64,000 bases of DNA from Strigamia acuminata (lineage: Eukaryota > Arthropoda > Chilopoda > Geophilomorpha > Linotaeniidae): the NCBI GenBank assembly GCA_949358305.1, contig OX442323.1:3348001-3412000 (forward strand), read 5' to 3'. This document shows positions 25,710 through 37,200 of this stretch, piece by piece (positions within the stretch are counted from its first letter, which is position 1; every line of letters starts with the position of its first letter). The position numbers were made by a program, and so were the translations under genes. The notes under the pieces are model-generated. The model did no database searches, was not told where the DNA came from, and saw only the letters and a list, made by a program, of their open reading frames with translations.

Positions 25710-26017
25710 CAGGGTGGTCTAAAAGTCTGGTTCACAGTAAATAATTTCCAAACTGTTTTAGATTTTGATTTAGCAAAATGATAGTCAGGGTAGTATTTTG
25801 GGGGAAATCCAATTATGACATCCAACTTCACCTCAGAGGTCATCCTCAAGGTCATCCATATTGTAACTCGAGAATCGTGACAGATAGAGAGAAAAAGTGA
25901 ATTAGAAAATTGTAGAGCACGATCCAATTACCGGTAGTCTAAAACGTTAGTCTACTCAGCAAAATCTAAAACAGTTTGGGAATTATTTACTGTGAACCAA
26001 ACTTTTAGACCACCCTG
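25710..26017. mobile_element. TA-type transposon with CAGGGTGGTC ends, 308 bp
   Basis: Terminal inverted repeats of about 58 bp with two or three mismatches: left cagggtggtctaaaagtctg, right the complement of cagggtggtctaaaagtttg. TA duplication at 25708-25709 and 26018-26019. No transposase frame. A Tc1/mariner-type non-autonomous element. Confidence 0.87.
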
Positions 26018-26742
26018 TATTGTAGATATCGCATGGGAATGCGTTGTCTATCCCAATCAAACGTTTTAAAGAGCTTGAAAATTTCGAATTTCCAAATGCG
26101 CTGCAAGGGAACTGTCGTTTAAAACTTGCCCTGCTTTATTATTCTATTAGTTTAAAGCGCATTAATCTCGGTTTTGCAAATTGATATCAGTTTATTACCA
26201 TTATTATTCAAGCGCAGTAAAGATGAAAGAGGTTTGCAAAAGCGAACGGGAAAATCAATACAAAATGAAGCAAAAGTGGAAAGGCAAATAAGGGCTCGTT
26301 AAATTGATTTAAACAATTAAAAATTAATTTTAATTGACATTGATTTAATTGATTTTCAAACATATCAAGTTATCTCGTTCGAGCGAGTTTCCACTTTTCG
26401 CGGCTTTTCTTCGGGTGGAACGAGAAAGGCGACATGGAAATGGAATTAGAATTCATTCAAATTTGTGCAGCTTTTGCCGAAATGTTTGCCTAAATCCCTT
26501 TATCGACGTCGGTCAGTTGTAGGCCATAAATCAAAGTGATCGGGGGCCTTCGATCCGTGAAGTGAGAGTTAAGCATTACATCAGGATGGGGTCGGTTGCA
26601 CCAATTTCTTGGGCATTGGTGTTGAGTGTCGTCGACTCGTGGGTCATGCAAGAGTCGTGTAGTTTATCTCGCTGTTAGTTGACGAAAAGGGCGCTACAAA
26701 TTGCCAATGCCACTCGATAAATCTTTCATTAGATTGATTTTT

Positions 26743-26770
26743 TTCTCTCTCTCTCGCGCTCTCTTTCGCT
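26743..26770. repeat. Microsatellite, CT-rich
   Basis: ttctctctctctcgcgctctctttcg. A separate (GGGAA)n run lies at 26854-26877. Confidence 0.8.
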
Positions 26771-27330
26771 TCTTTTTTCGCCCACTGTGAAGTCAGCAGT
26801 GGACCTGCTTACGGGCACAGATGGAGGTCACGTAATGAGAGACTGCGAATGCGAGAAGGGAAGGGAAGGGAAGGGAGGATTGTTCATCACGATTTGGACG
26901 TGGACCAAACTGATCATCATTTGACGAAGATTCGATTTCAATTGCAGTTTAGGTTTTATTCAGTCTGCGTTGCCATTTTCATTTGCAGTTAGATTGGGGT
27001 TTTTGTTAATCAAGAGTGGGACTCGATTTCGTCGCCGTGGGGTTTCAAAAATATATTTTATAATTTATTTCTTTTTGCATAGCATTTCGCCCGGTTAAGT
27101 ACAAAGGTGTTTACATACTTAACATTTACAATCTTTGTAAATGTGACTTTACAAAGCCGAAAGTTCAAATTTACATTAACTTTTCAGCAATTAAAAGACG
27201 TTTAAAGCCATATTTTTTCCAGTGCGAGTAAAATAATGAGTTCAGTCTTGACTCCAAATTCTGCGAGATAATGCGTACTTTATTCTGTGCCTTCGACACA
27301 CAATCTTAAATAGAACATCGGAGCATGTCA

Positions 27331-27510
27331 TCTAACGCGGCACTATCTACTGCGACATGAATATACCGCGACTTTGGAAACTGCGACTACGTGTATTTTG
27401 GGTTTTTCTTTTTCTAGTTCCTAAGAAGGGCCAGCAAGGGGTGCTGCGATTTCCCCTTGGGACGGATTGTCGCGGTACACTGCTGTCGCTGTAAATAATG
27501 TCGCGTTAGA
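27331..27510. mobile_element. Small inverted-repeat element, 180 bp
   Basis: tctaacgcggcactatctac...ataccgcgac faces the complement of tctaacgcgacattatttac...gtaccgcgac. The arms are about 42 bp with several mismatches. The target duplication is not clear. No open frame. Confidence 0.65.
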
Positions 27511-27634
27511 ACATTAACCAATATCAAGATGATGTATCACGAATGCAAGCCTCATGGACGGGCACTACAGGAGCTTTGGTTGGAATAGACGAAATTTCAC
27601 AGTTTAAAGACTTTGTGAACACCCTGAAACAAAA

Positions 27635-28210
27635 TGGGCGCGTTCAATCTTAAATGGACTTTGCTGATTTTCTTGATTTTCTTGATTTCGGGAGACCGGA
27701 AGTGATGGTTTCGAACGAAATCCCATTTCAGAAAATGCACGTGTAGGGTCGCTTTCCTTGATTTCCAAGTTGATTTTCATCCATCTTGAATTGCACATAG
27801 AGTGATCAGAGCAGTTATTTTTGTTTGCAATTTTATAATTACAATTGGGCAAATTGCAATTGATATTGGAAAAATCGGGATATTTCGGCCGCATTTGAGC
27901 TCTCGAATGCGGCCCACCGTGTTTAAATGTCCCGCCATACGGTGGCGTGGGAACATCACGATATTTCGGCCGCGTTTGAGCTCTCGAACGCGGTCGACCA
28001 TGTTTAAATGTTTCGATACACAATATTATGGCATGGGAAAATTGCGATATTTCGGCCACGTTTCTAAACAGGAAGTTTTCCAACGGTTCTAATTGCGCAT
28101 GTGCAACAGTTGGATTTTTGGAAATTCTACGGTCGTTCAAAGTTGAAATCCAATTTACTTGATTTCAGAAAATCAAAAAAATCAGGATTTTGGAAATCCA
28201 TTTAAGATTT
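27635..28210. repeat. Large imperfect inverted repeat with internal tandem units
   Basis: Outer arms: caatcttaaatgg...tgattttcttgatttc at 27645-27690 against gaaaatcaaaaaaatcagg...ccatttaagatt at 28168-28208. Inside are 81-86 bp tandem units starting gatatttcggcc at 27879, 27960 and 28046. The minus-strand frame across this region encodes the repeated units and is not taken as a gene. Confidence 0.6.
27887..27914. repeat. Short hairpin, tandem unit 1
   Basis: ggccgcatt...aatgcggcc with gagctc in the middle. Unit 2 at 27968-27995 carries the paired change gcgtt...aacgc, so the stem is kept. Confidence 0.6.
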
Positions 28211-28400
28211 AACCTTAAATGGATTTTGAAAATAATATTGTTGAAAATGCATTTCATAATAAGATTTTGCAAAATACACAGCATGCAAAAATGTATCAGA
28301 AAATGCATTGTCGTGAAACCCAAAACATTTCAGAACGCATTGCAATGCATTTTTGAACCGTGTGGGTGGAAATGCAGCTTTAATTGAACTTGCGAGCAAA
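28133..28400. repeat. Dispersed AT-rich repeat, second copy
   Basis: Matches 25131-25210 over its first 75 bp. The right part, reverse complemented, reads acggttcaaaaatgcattgc, then tttcacgacaatgcattttc, the same words as other copies in this intron. Confidence 0.6.
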
Positions 28401-30369
28401 GTTGCGCCCAAGTTGGTTTATATAGTGTTGTAAATGCAATGGAAAGTCAACAAAACTTGACCGCATGGTCTCTTTTCCAATTACCGTACTGTTTGCTTCT
28501 CACCAAGTACACGTGCGTTTGTTTTCGGTATTCTAATATAAATTTCTGTCTGATTAGACACAAGTTTGGCTTACTTGTTAGTTCAACTTTTGTGCATTTA
28601 AAGAAGACGGTGGCAAACATCGTTTCCAATTGGAAATTACGGGCTGAAACTGCGTTTTAATTTCATATTCATGGGCTGTTTATTTAAATCTAAAATCGCC
28701 GTCAGTTGGATTGCTGTGAAATGAATTGTTTCACTTTTTGAATAGCGTGTTATTTATTCAGACCCGCTCGAAATCCAGACTGCAACAGTAAACGAGTTTA
28801 AATATTTACGCGCAGACAAAAACAATACTGGGGTAAACAAATTGCAGTTGGTTGGATCGGATCAAATCATGCATATTGATGAGGATTTTAATCATTAAGT
28901 TGGAAGCAAAATGAGATTGAAATTGGTTTTTCTCTCTTTTCTTTTAAAAAAATTTTTTTTTTTGGTATCTGCAAGCATTATTAATATATAGGAACAATTT
29001 TATCCCATCCGAACGTTAAATATTCGAAAACGAGACTGGATATGGAATAAATAAATTGTTTGTTTTGAAAATTGAGCGTTTTTCGAGTCTTTGCGTGGCG
29101 CAGCTAATTGAAAACGATTTTGGTTTTAAGTTTGCACGTATAAATGCATTGAGTTATCTTTTTAAAGCGGTTGCTTTACGTTTTTTGTTTGATGTAGTGG
29201 AACGAGGCGTAATGGAGTTAGAGGAGGAAGCAGAAGCAGAGCAGAAGCAGCCATTGCTTTGTGCGCAGGGAGAACGCAACGAACGTTTGTTATTTTGGAG
29301 CACGATGGACTTTTGTAGCAGCCGAGTGGCCTTGGTCTCTTTTATGGAGGAAGTTTGTTTGGATGAAAGCTCTTTTCTTCGTTTCGTTGTCGGAGGTCGC
29401 GGTGAAGAACCCCTCACGGCTCACGGCTCTCTGATCCTTCGTCTTCTTCCCTTTGCGATGGAAAGTCCAAAGGTTCCTCGGGATCGATTCGGAGCGCCGT
29501 GGCACGAGGGGGTCGCGCATGCACGCTCTGATCCTGCTATTTTCTGGGCAAGCCACGACGTGGCTTGTTTTCGTAATGGCCGCCCGGTGAGCCATGCACG
29601 TGCAAAAAGAAACATATCCAGTGCGCAATATCAAAGGAGGAGAAAGAAAGAAAGAAATCCGAGAGGCAGAAGAAATTCGATACGTGCAGTAAATGAAAAA
29701 AATGGATTTTTTTTTTTTTTTTTTTTAAATTTTTTATTTAATTTTTTTTTTTTTAGATGAGGAATGTTAGAAAATTGTTTCGTATTTATCAGGTTTTGAA
29801 TTTCAAATTTTCAAATTTTCAATTTGGAAAACAAACGCGTTCTCGTAAACGAGTGTTTGTTTAGGGTTTTTGAGCATCGCATTGTTGACGAAAGAAATAA
29901 AGTTGGAAAAAAATATTTGTTTTTTATTTTTATATATATATTTTTTTTTTAAGAAAAGAAAATTTTATGGGTGTTTAATTAGCAATCTGAGAGCAATATC
30001 AAATTGCGCTCGTCGACTTGATGACTGCAATGGTGACATGAACGATTTGCCATTATCTCGTGTCGGCAATAGATAGCGTTGGGCAGTCGGTTCAAATAAT
30101 CAATACGAGTGTGTAGACACTGAGTCAACAAGCAAGGTTCATCAGTGCAGCCACCCAAGCCCGAATAATGAGCTGAAAATAGCTCTCTGCGCAGACTCGT
30201 GTCCTTACCGCATTGCATACTTCAAGCCTCCGATATCCAAAAAGATTAAAATACCGACCTAAAATATCTGCATTTTTCTCCAAACTCGAAGCTCGCTTAC
30301 CTAGATTGGCTTTTTGGTGATTTCCCATTATGCAAATGCAAGTTCGGTCCAAGAAAGTTTCCGCAACGA

Positions 30370-30490
30370 CCATACGGTTCAAAACTGCAATATATTGCTT
30401 TTCAAAATGAATAGCATTTCGCGGAATTACGTATGTTATTTGTAATACAATTGAAAATTGTTGTGGGAAACCAATAGCACGCGTGTTATC
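30370..30490. repeat. Diverged fragment of AT-rich dispersed repeat
   Basis: catacggttcaaaactgcaa, tatgttatttgtaatacaat and aaaccaatagcacgcg correspond in order to the family words catacggttcaaaa..., ...tgtaatacat and ...gcgctattggttt. Confidence 0.4.
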
Positions 30491-31523
30491 TACGTTTTAG
30501 CATACCTGGGATGATTTGGGGATTTATTTTTAATTGTGTGCAGGCTTATTGGTTTGTTTTGCGGAATTTGGAGCAATAAAAGAAGGAAAAAGTGAGCAAA
30601 GTGTTGGAGTCGCGAGTGTAACGAGCTTTGCTTAGAGATTTCAATAAGCAAGTAGTGTCTCAGCGTGAGACCAACATTAAAAATTGTGGATGGAGCGCTG
30701 TAATGCGATTATTGGGAGTTGTGGTAGTAAATAAAGTGAATGAAAATTTAAAGTGGGAGTAAAGGCGATTTGCAGAGCCGAAAACAGAAGCAGAATGCAT
30801 TTTGACTGTCAGCCCAAGTGCAGCGCAATTTGAATGAATGTGGTGAGCCAGAATTTGATGTGGTCATCTCGGAAAGAGAAGGAAAAGGGAAGGAGTCAAT
30901 ACAAAGAAACGAAACGTTGTAAATCAATCAAATCCAGCTGAGCTACTGTTTTTTCTCGTCTCGGGGGATCCGGCGACGGTAAATGGGCTGTTTTGCCATG
31001 GCAAGTCCCAGTCGTTGACAATTCATGCGCAACGGAATTTTTTTTTTATTTTTTTTTATTTTTTATTTTTTTTGTGCAGTCGATGGGTCTTATACTGAAG
31101 CATCACTTGGAGTATCTCTCCCAGTTGGAACTAAAAAATAACAACAAGTGCATCGAGAAAATTGAAATTGTTTTTCATTGATTTTAGGGTTTGGATTGGA
31201 GAATTTTGCGTTTAGAATCGTTAGGAATTTGAGGTTGTTTATTTTATTGGAAATTAATTTTTTTGGTCGTGTTTTTGGTGAGGTTTGTTGACAAATTAAA
31301 TTAAGTTTTAAAAAGTAAATAATTAAATGAATTGGATTGGGTTTGCTCAAATGTTCTGTTTGTAGCAATGATTTTTTTTTTGGTTAATTAGAGGTTTGGG
31401 TTCACATCTGAAATTAGCGAAAAAGCACACGATTTTGCGTGACAGTATTGCACGAATGGCGAAAATAATTTCAAGATGGAGGAGTAAAATCGACCTGAAA
31501 ATCATAAAAAATTAAAAAAAAAT

Positions 31524-31830
31524 CGTGCAAAAATCATGAAAAATCAAGAAAAATCGTGCAAAAATTATGAAAAATCAAGAAAAATCGTGCAAAAATCATG
31601 AAAATCAAGAAAAATCGGGCAAAAATCTCGAAAAATCGTGCAAAAATCTAGAAAAATCAAGTAAAATCAAGTAAAATCATGCAAAAACCAAGAAAAATCA
31701 TGCAAAAACCAAGAAAAATCAAGAAATATCGTGCAAAAACCAAGAAAAATCAAGAAATATCGTGCAAAAATTGTACAAAAATCACCAAAAACCCTTCAAA
31801 ACTCAAGAAAAATCCTGCCAAATCAAGAAA
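31524..31830. repeat. 31-bp minisatellite, about 10 copies
   Basis: Unit cgtgcaaaaatcatgaaaaa + tcaagaaaaat. It degenerates to the right into related ...caaaaaccaagaaaaatc units. The plus-strand Lys-rich frame at 31679-31966 comes from it. Confidence 0.9.
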
Positions 31831-33649
31831 AAAAAACTTTGAAAAAACAAAAAAAAAAATCACTCGTTACAACGAATTTAATCAAAACAACTTAAGAATC
31901 TTCTCAGCAAAAAATAGCAAAAGTTCACTTTTTTCCATTCCAACAAATACTAAAAACAAATCATAAACCGATCATAAAAGGCAGCTACATAAAAACCGCT
32001 TCCCTGCCCGACATTCGTGCACCAAGGTGAAGGAAGACATAGTGGATTTTCGACTCCAGATGATCCGTTTATAAAAATATTCAAACAACGTTCGACTTTT
32101 CCACCACCCCATGCTACAAGTTTGAACTTTAATCCCGACCGGGTGGAGGTGGGTTTGATTTGCCATGTAATTAAGGAAGATGGTTAATCCGCGGAATTTA
32201 TAGTAGATTTCATGCGACAGTCCACACCTTAGAGGAAAATGGTTTTAATGAAATTCTAGTTGAATTAACATGAGTTTATCACTTTTGATTAGAAATGTCG
32301 TCGCTTTAATGTTGCAGGTGTATTGTGTGGCCGTGGCCATTATAAAGCGCACTAGAGATAATTGTATTGATGTTGGAAGAGAGAGAGAGAACGCACCATG
32401 AGGCTGCAACTCGCGTTGTGATCGTCAATCTGATGGCAACTAGCGGAAGTACCACATTCCCGCTGCGGGTGCATCGCCATAGCAACACTCATTGGTTTGC
32501 TACCTGTGCGTCATGTTCTGTGGCCACGAAGAAACCCGTCGGGAATAGCCGCTTGCAACTCGCTCTTGCGTGCGTACTTGGCAAATTAAACCGAGCCAAT
32601 ATCCGACCGGCATTTTCATAATTTCACATCCCGAAATTTAACTGTTTCGACGCTTGTCGAACAAATTGGGAAGCCGATTACGCCGGTTTTAGCGGCTGGA
32701 AGTGAGTTTTATCACCTGAGAATCACCCTTCATTATTCTAGTGCACTTTGGTCAGATTTGAAGTGATCCTCACTTTAATTGGCTCCGGGTCTGCTAAATA
32801 ATCAACAACCAAACAACATTCAAATCGAGGCTGTGAATAGTTAATTCACGCGCGTCATGGAGCATTGATCTTTGGATCTTTAGATGTAAATAATTTATAA
32901 GACTTATTGCCGACAATTCGTTTCATGTAACCAGATGGTTTTGGCTGATTTTGGTGGATCAGCCAATCAACTGGTCAGATTTTTTGTGTTGAATTTTTAC
33001 TTTATTTAGACTGCTTTGAGAGACGTTTGTGAAAACTGTAGAGTTTTAAAGTGAAGTGAAGTGACGTTTGGTTTTTGACCCATTTATTTTCCCCTCCTTA
33101 TTTTTCTTAGAAGTCCCTCCCTTAAGTCAAATTCCTTTTTGTAAGTGTAAATTTTTCAACCACAGATCTTGTGCGCGTGAGTTTTTCTCCCACAAAAATC
33201 TACATTCGTCAAATTGCGATAAATTTGAAGCCGAACGAAAAGAACTTAACTTGATTTGAATTACAAGTTATAAGTTTATTTAGTTTGTTTGGTAGAGGGA
33301 AAACAGGTCTTTCCAGTGCATTTTTATTTTTGTATCTATCATTTACCACTCCAAAGTTATTTGGTGAAGAATAAAATTTTGTGTTGATTTGCTGGTGTGG
33401 TCTAATACTTTTGGCCATGGGTTGTACAAGAAGGGATACTCTTGTAGCCAGTTTTAATATCGTTACGCCTAAGTTAACCTTAAACCAGACTTCTGAATTC
33501 TATGAATTAGATGTCCGATCTGATTATTAAATAAAAAACACCAGTTTATATTTTAAGACAGAGTCATTCTAATTAATTTGCCTACTTGGTTCGTTCATCC
33601 CCCGAGCCACGTAGAAATATTCTAACTAGTGAGCAAGGCGGGTTACGAC

Positions 33650-33939
33650 ACTCCGTAATTATTTAAAATTTTTATTTGAAACTAAAACCACTATACAGAG
33701 ATTGGAATGCTAATTTTATGTCTGGAAAATTATATCGCTCGGATGCTGTCCTTGTGAGCCAGCGAGACCTGAAAATTTTTATACGCTTATATCTTAGCCA
33801 CCATTTTGTCTAGAGTGGTCATTGAGCAATGGACGGTGCATCACGCATGCGTGATATAATTTTTCAGACATAAAAATGGCATTTCTAACTGTGTATAATG
33901 GTTTTAGTTTGAAATAAAAATTTGACTTAGTTACGGAGT
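33650..33939. mobile_element. Inverted-repeat element with ACTCCGTAA ends, 290 bp
   Basis: actccgtaattatttaaaat, tatttgaaactaaaacca, aattttatgtctggaaaatt on the left. The right mirrors this with aatttttcagacataaaaat, tggttttagtttgaaataaa and ttacggagt. The inverted arms are about 90 bp. The target duplication is unclear. Confidence 0.7.
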
Positions 33940-35149
33940 AATTACATCGGGTCTCTGTGGCTGTATTTTTAAACTCGAGGAAAATATTGCAATTGCGAGT
34001 GAAACAGGAGATGGCGTGGTATTATTTACTTTCTAATGGATCGATCTCGTTCGTAGGAGTCGAATCATGTAAAGTTTGGATTAGTTTAATGTGTAATTTG
34101 AAGCGGTTTGAAATGTATCATTTTTCTCCCGGTTCGTCGTACGACGGGGGAAGAAAAACAAGCGGGAACACGAGTGAGTCCCTAACGACGAGAAAGAATA
34201 TTAGATAAAAGACTAATGTGTGTTCGTTATGCCTGAGTTCCGGAAAAAAGTGAAAAGAATAAAGTTTCCTTTCCTTTTTTTTCTTCTTCGTCGTTTTCGT
34301 CGCTACGTGCGGCCAGTCGGTGTACGAAAATGTAAAATTTAACTGCAATTGAAATTCAGATTTATATTGCGCAATTACGAGCGGCAATTTTGCGAATGTT
34401 GTACGAAAGGAGGAGAAAAAATGGATTTTCTCTAATGAGGTTTTCCATATAAATATATGAAGCGTAAAGCAGCAGCATCTTCTATTAATATGGATTAAAT
34501 GTGAATTAGTATAAGGCAATAAAGTAAAGTGGGGGTTACAAAATTAATGAGTTGCTTCAACTCGTGAGTTTAGGCTTTGATTAATCTTGTTTTAAATCTT
34601 TATACGAAAGATTATTTCTCGATGTCGGTGGATGTGCCGTTCGATGGGATTAATGTGTTTCCACTGAAAAATGCAATTTAAGAAGGAAGAGTCTCTTTTG
34701 GAGTCGATCCATTCAAGATGATTTGAGCAGTTGGTTGTTAGTTGAAGCATGTGAGTCGCTTTGAAGCCGTTATTTCATATTTGGGAAGTAAGTACAGCCG
34801 TATTGATGGATGGGAGCAATTGTAGTGTTTTCAAGTGTTTTCCAGTTTGCTCGTAATGTTCATTCGCAAGGACAAAGTTCATTTCTGTTCGCAGTTCAGG
34901 GAGACAAGTGACAATCTGTCAGTTAAATGCTATTTTGTTCGAGGCTACTCGGATGTTGGTGCATTCAACGTTTCTGTTTATTGTGCGACATTTTTTTCGT
35001 TCTTGGCTCTGTTTAGTGTTTAAATTTGGGTTTTATTGGTAAACAGCAATTAAATTGTCTTCACTTTTATTTAATTAACGAATTGTGGTTTACATATTCT
35101 ATTTTTATTCATGTTTTTGACTTTTTGGCATGGATGCTTCACCTCAATA

Positions 35150-35307
35150 CAGTTGAACCTCGTATAACGAATTTTTTGTTATAAAAACGAAGACAAAAAA
35201 TGACTTGGTTGGTTTGCTGTAGAACACCATGTTAAAAAAATTTGATATAACGAACTTTCGTTACAAATGACAGATTTCTTGTGATTCGTTATAACGAGGC
35301 TCGACTG
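35150..35307. mobile_element. Tigger/pogo-like small element, complete, 158 bp
   Basis: cagttgaacctcgtataacg at the left and gttataacgaggctcgactg at the right form inverted ends. TA at 35148-35149 and 35308-35309. The interior gtagaacaccatgtt matches the copy at 2936. No coding capacity. Confidence 0.85.
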
Positions 35308-36034
35308 TAGTGTGTTGTACAGCCATTTTCTAACAATGGTTTATGACGGATTCTGCAGAAGAATTAAAAATAAATAAATAAATAAATAAAATAAAACTTT
35401 TTTTTTTACGATGTCATATATAAATTGTTAATAAAAGATTGGCGACTATGGGAATTATTCGAATTATTCGAAGAAGGAACGGGTTATTTTTTCACCGTGT
35501 AAAGTTCATAGGCATCTGCTATAGTGACAAGATCTAATTTAGTGATCGCGTTTTTCCATTAGCGAGCGAAATGGGCGCCATCTAACGACGGGTACAACAC
35601 AAAGTACTTAACAAATTTGAGGGCCTCGGAAAACGCTACCACAGGCCTGTTTTCTTGCTACTAAACAGCACGTGCACTTTAATCATGACTAATTAATTCA
35701 ATGCGGGCATTTCCCTTTTTCCTCGACCACATTTGCAAGCACACTCGGTGAGGTTATCTCCATTCCACATCACTCACTTGATAATGCCTGATAATTCGTG
35801 CGGCGACTTTAAATGTTGCGCGATTATTTTCGCCCATCACATTGATATGTTTGTTTGAACAACGCGCTGACCTTTAAATAGAAGACGAGACGCATAATTA
35901 AATTGCGTTTACCACTTGATATTTAAATTTATGCTGATGATTTCACTTTGAGACGTTTTTATTGTTTACACCTAGAAACAACCCATATGGTTCGAATATA
36001 CGTTCTGTAATGCCGTATTGTTGCAGTAGGTAAT

Positions 36035-36420
36035 AATTAAGGCCTGGGTAAATGCATAAAGGCATAGGAATTATTTTTATTCAATAAAAAGTCGAAATTG
36101 GCTATAAATGCATATTTTCCCGCATAAATCGCCATTTTTCCAGAAAAAAACGGCGATTTTATGTCTTTTTTTTAACTGAGGACTTCGTCAAAAACAGACA
36201 CCAGGGGAAGTCACTAAATTAGTGTCTGGAAAAAGTTTTAAGAAAAAAATAAATTGTAATTAGCAATTACAGTTCATTTACATCAAAAACACTTTGAAAT
36301 GACATTAAGTTGTTATTTAACACCTGATTTCACTCGAATAAATTTTTTTATTTTGCATAAAATGGAATTTTTGGTGCATAAAACGAATTTTATTTTGCAT
36401 AAATATCCGGGGTCTATTAA
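36035..36420 (+). repeat. Dispersed repeat, fullest copy, ending just before exon B
   Basis: Its first part matches 9567-9850 and its last 100 bp match 18318-18455, showing these are halves of one family. It ends about 65 bp upstream of the exon B acceptor, close to the likely branch-point region. Confidence 0.75.
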
Positions 36421-36485
36421 TAATTTTTTTTTTTTTAAATATTTTTATTAATTAATTTTTTTGTTTTGTTTTTGTTTTTCTTTAG

Positions 36486-36743
36486 TTTGCAATCAGTTTT
36501 CACGAGGAGTGTTCACTTTAATTGGAACTGCGCATTCGGACTCATTCGACACATTCCAGTCGTACAGCAATACGTTCCAAATGCCTTACATCACTCCTAA
36601 TTTCCCGGAGAAGGTGCAGGAGCCTTCGTCAGCTACAATCAACTTTGCTCTGGGTTTGCGCCCTAACTACATTCGAGCTGTACTCGACCTTATTGAATTC
36701 TACCGTTGGAAGAAGATTATCTATCTGTACGACTCAGACGACG
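36486..36743 (+). CDS. GluRIA: AMPA-type glutamate receptor, exon B (amino-terminal domain, lobe 1)
   Basis: Second receptor exon, 258 bp. Its first two bases complete the Ile codon begun at 1780, giving a seamless SRI-I-CNQFSRGV junction with exon A. It continues through SDSFDTFQSYSNTFQMP, ITPNFPEKV and LRPNYIRAVLDLIEFY to the strongly conserved IIYLYDSDDG. The Cys in ICNQFSRG is at the position of the conserved lobe-1 Cys that forms the amino-terminal-domain disulfide in AMPA receptors. The acceptor is a long T-rich tract ending ctttag at 36485. The donor is GACGACG|gtaagtgg at 36744. Intron phase is 1 on both sides. A dispersed repeat ends only about 65 bp before this acceptor. A G-rich run follows the donor at 36779-36799. 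No frameshift or stop is seen. Confidence 0.95.
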
Positions 36744-37160
36744 GTAAGTGGAACGTCTTGGTTTATTTTTTATTTTTTGGGGGGGAAGGGGGGGGGGCAT
36801 TTTAAAGAAAAGTTATGGATAATTTCGGCTTTTATTTTGCCACGCATTCATTTTATTCCTTTCTTTTCCCGTCTGTTGATGTTAACTTGAACGGAGTCTT
36901 TCGATTGTCATGGTGTAGTAAGTTTGTAACGATTTTTATGTAGATTTCTTTTGACACAATGACGCTTTGATCGTCTCCATTTCATTCTTTGATGCGGACA
37001 TCAAGATGAAAGGGAAAAGGCATGCGGAGTTAAACAAGAATAAAAAAGAACTGACAGATGCTCAAAAATAATACCTAGAGTCATTTAGAGTGGATGAGAA
37101 TGGAGCTTTATCTCGGAACGATGAAGAGCACACACAATGTGATGTCGGAAAAAAGAAGAA

Positions 37161-37200
37161 TAAAATAAAATAAAATAAAATAAAATAAAATAAAATAAAT
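37161..37200. repeat. Microsatellite (TAAAA)8
   Basis: Eight perfect or near-perfect pentamers. Confidence 0.95.

Larger units (their letters stand above)
1781..36485 (+). other. Receptor intron between exons A and B (34,705 bp)
   Basis: GT at 1781 and AG at 36484-36485. The flanking exons join in frame at adjacent protein positions, so no receptor exon is missing inside. Repeats are listed separately. Stretches in which I see nothing beyond AT-rich or homopolymer-rich intron: 1781-2935, 3470-5570, 5980-8370, 8385-9550, 10580-11735, 12540-13630, 14210-16400, 17110-18300, 18590-20200, 20450-21660, 22020-23460, 23720-25110, 26100-27320, 28400-30360, 30500-31520, 31835-33640, 33945-35145 and 35400-36030. 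Locally more GC-rich patches occur at about 8400-8720, 18860-19460, 22500-22700 and 29200-29630. Confidence 0.85.

Noticed and set aside
27604-28140. Minus-strand frame of 178 codons with internal repeats
   Set aside because: The repeated peptide is the direct product of 81-86 bp tandem DNA units in a foldback repeat.
29056-29760. Plus-strand frame of 234 codons
   Set aside because: It lies in a GC-richer intron patch, ends in poly-Phe from a T run, has no motif I recognise, and overlaps equally long minus-strand frames. There is no support for a gene.
31862-31890. ctcgttacaacgaattt, which resembles the Tigger-like ends
   Set aside because: Short, no opposite end, no TA-flanked boundary.
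31679-31966. Lys-rich plus-strand frame
   Set aside because: It arises from the 31-bp AT-rich array.
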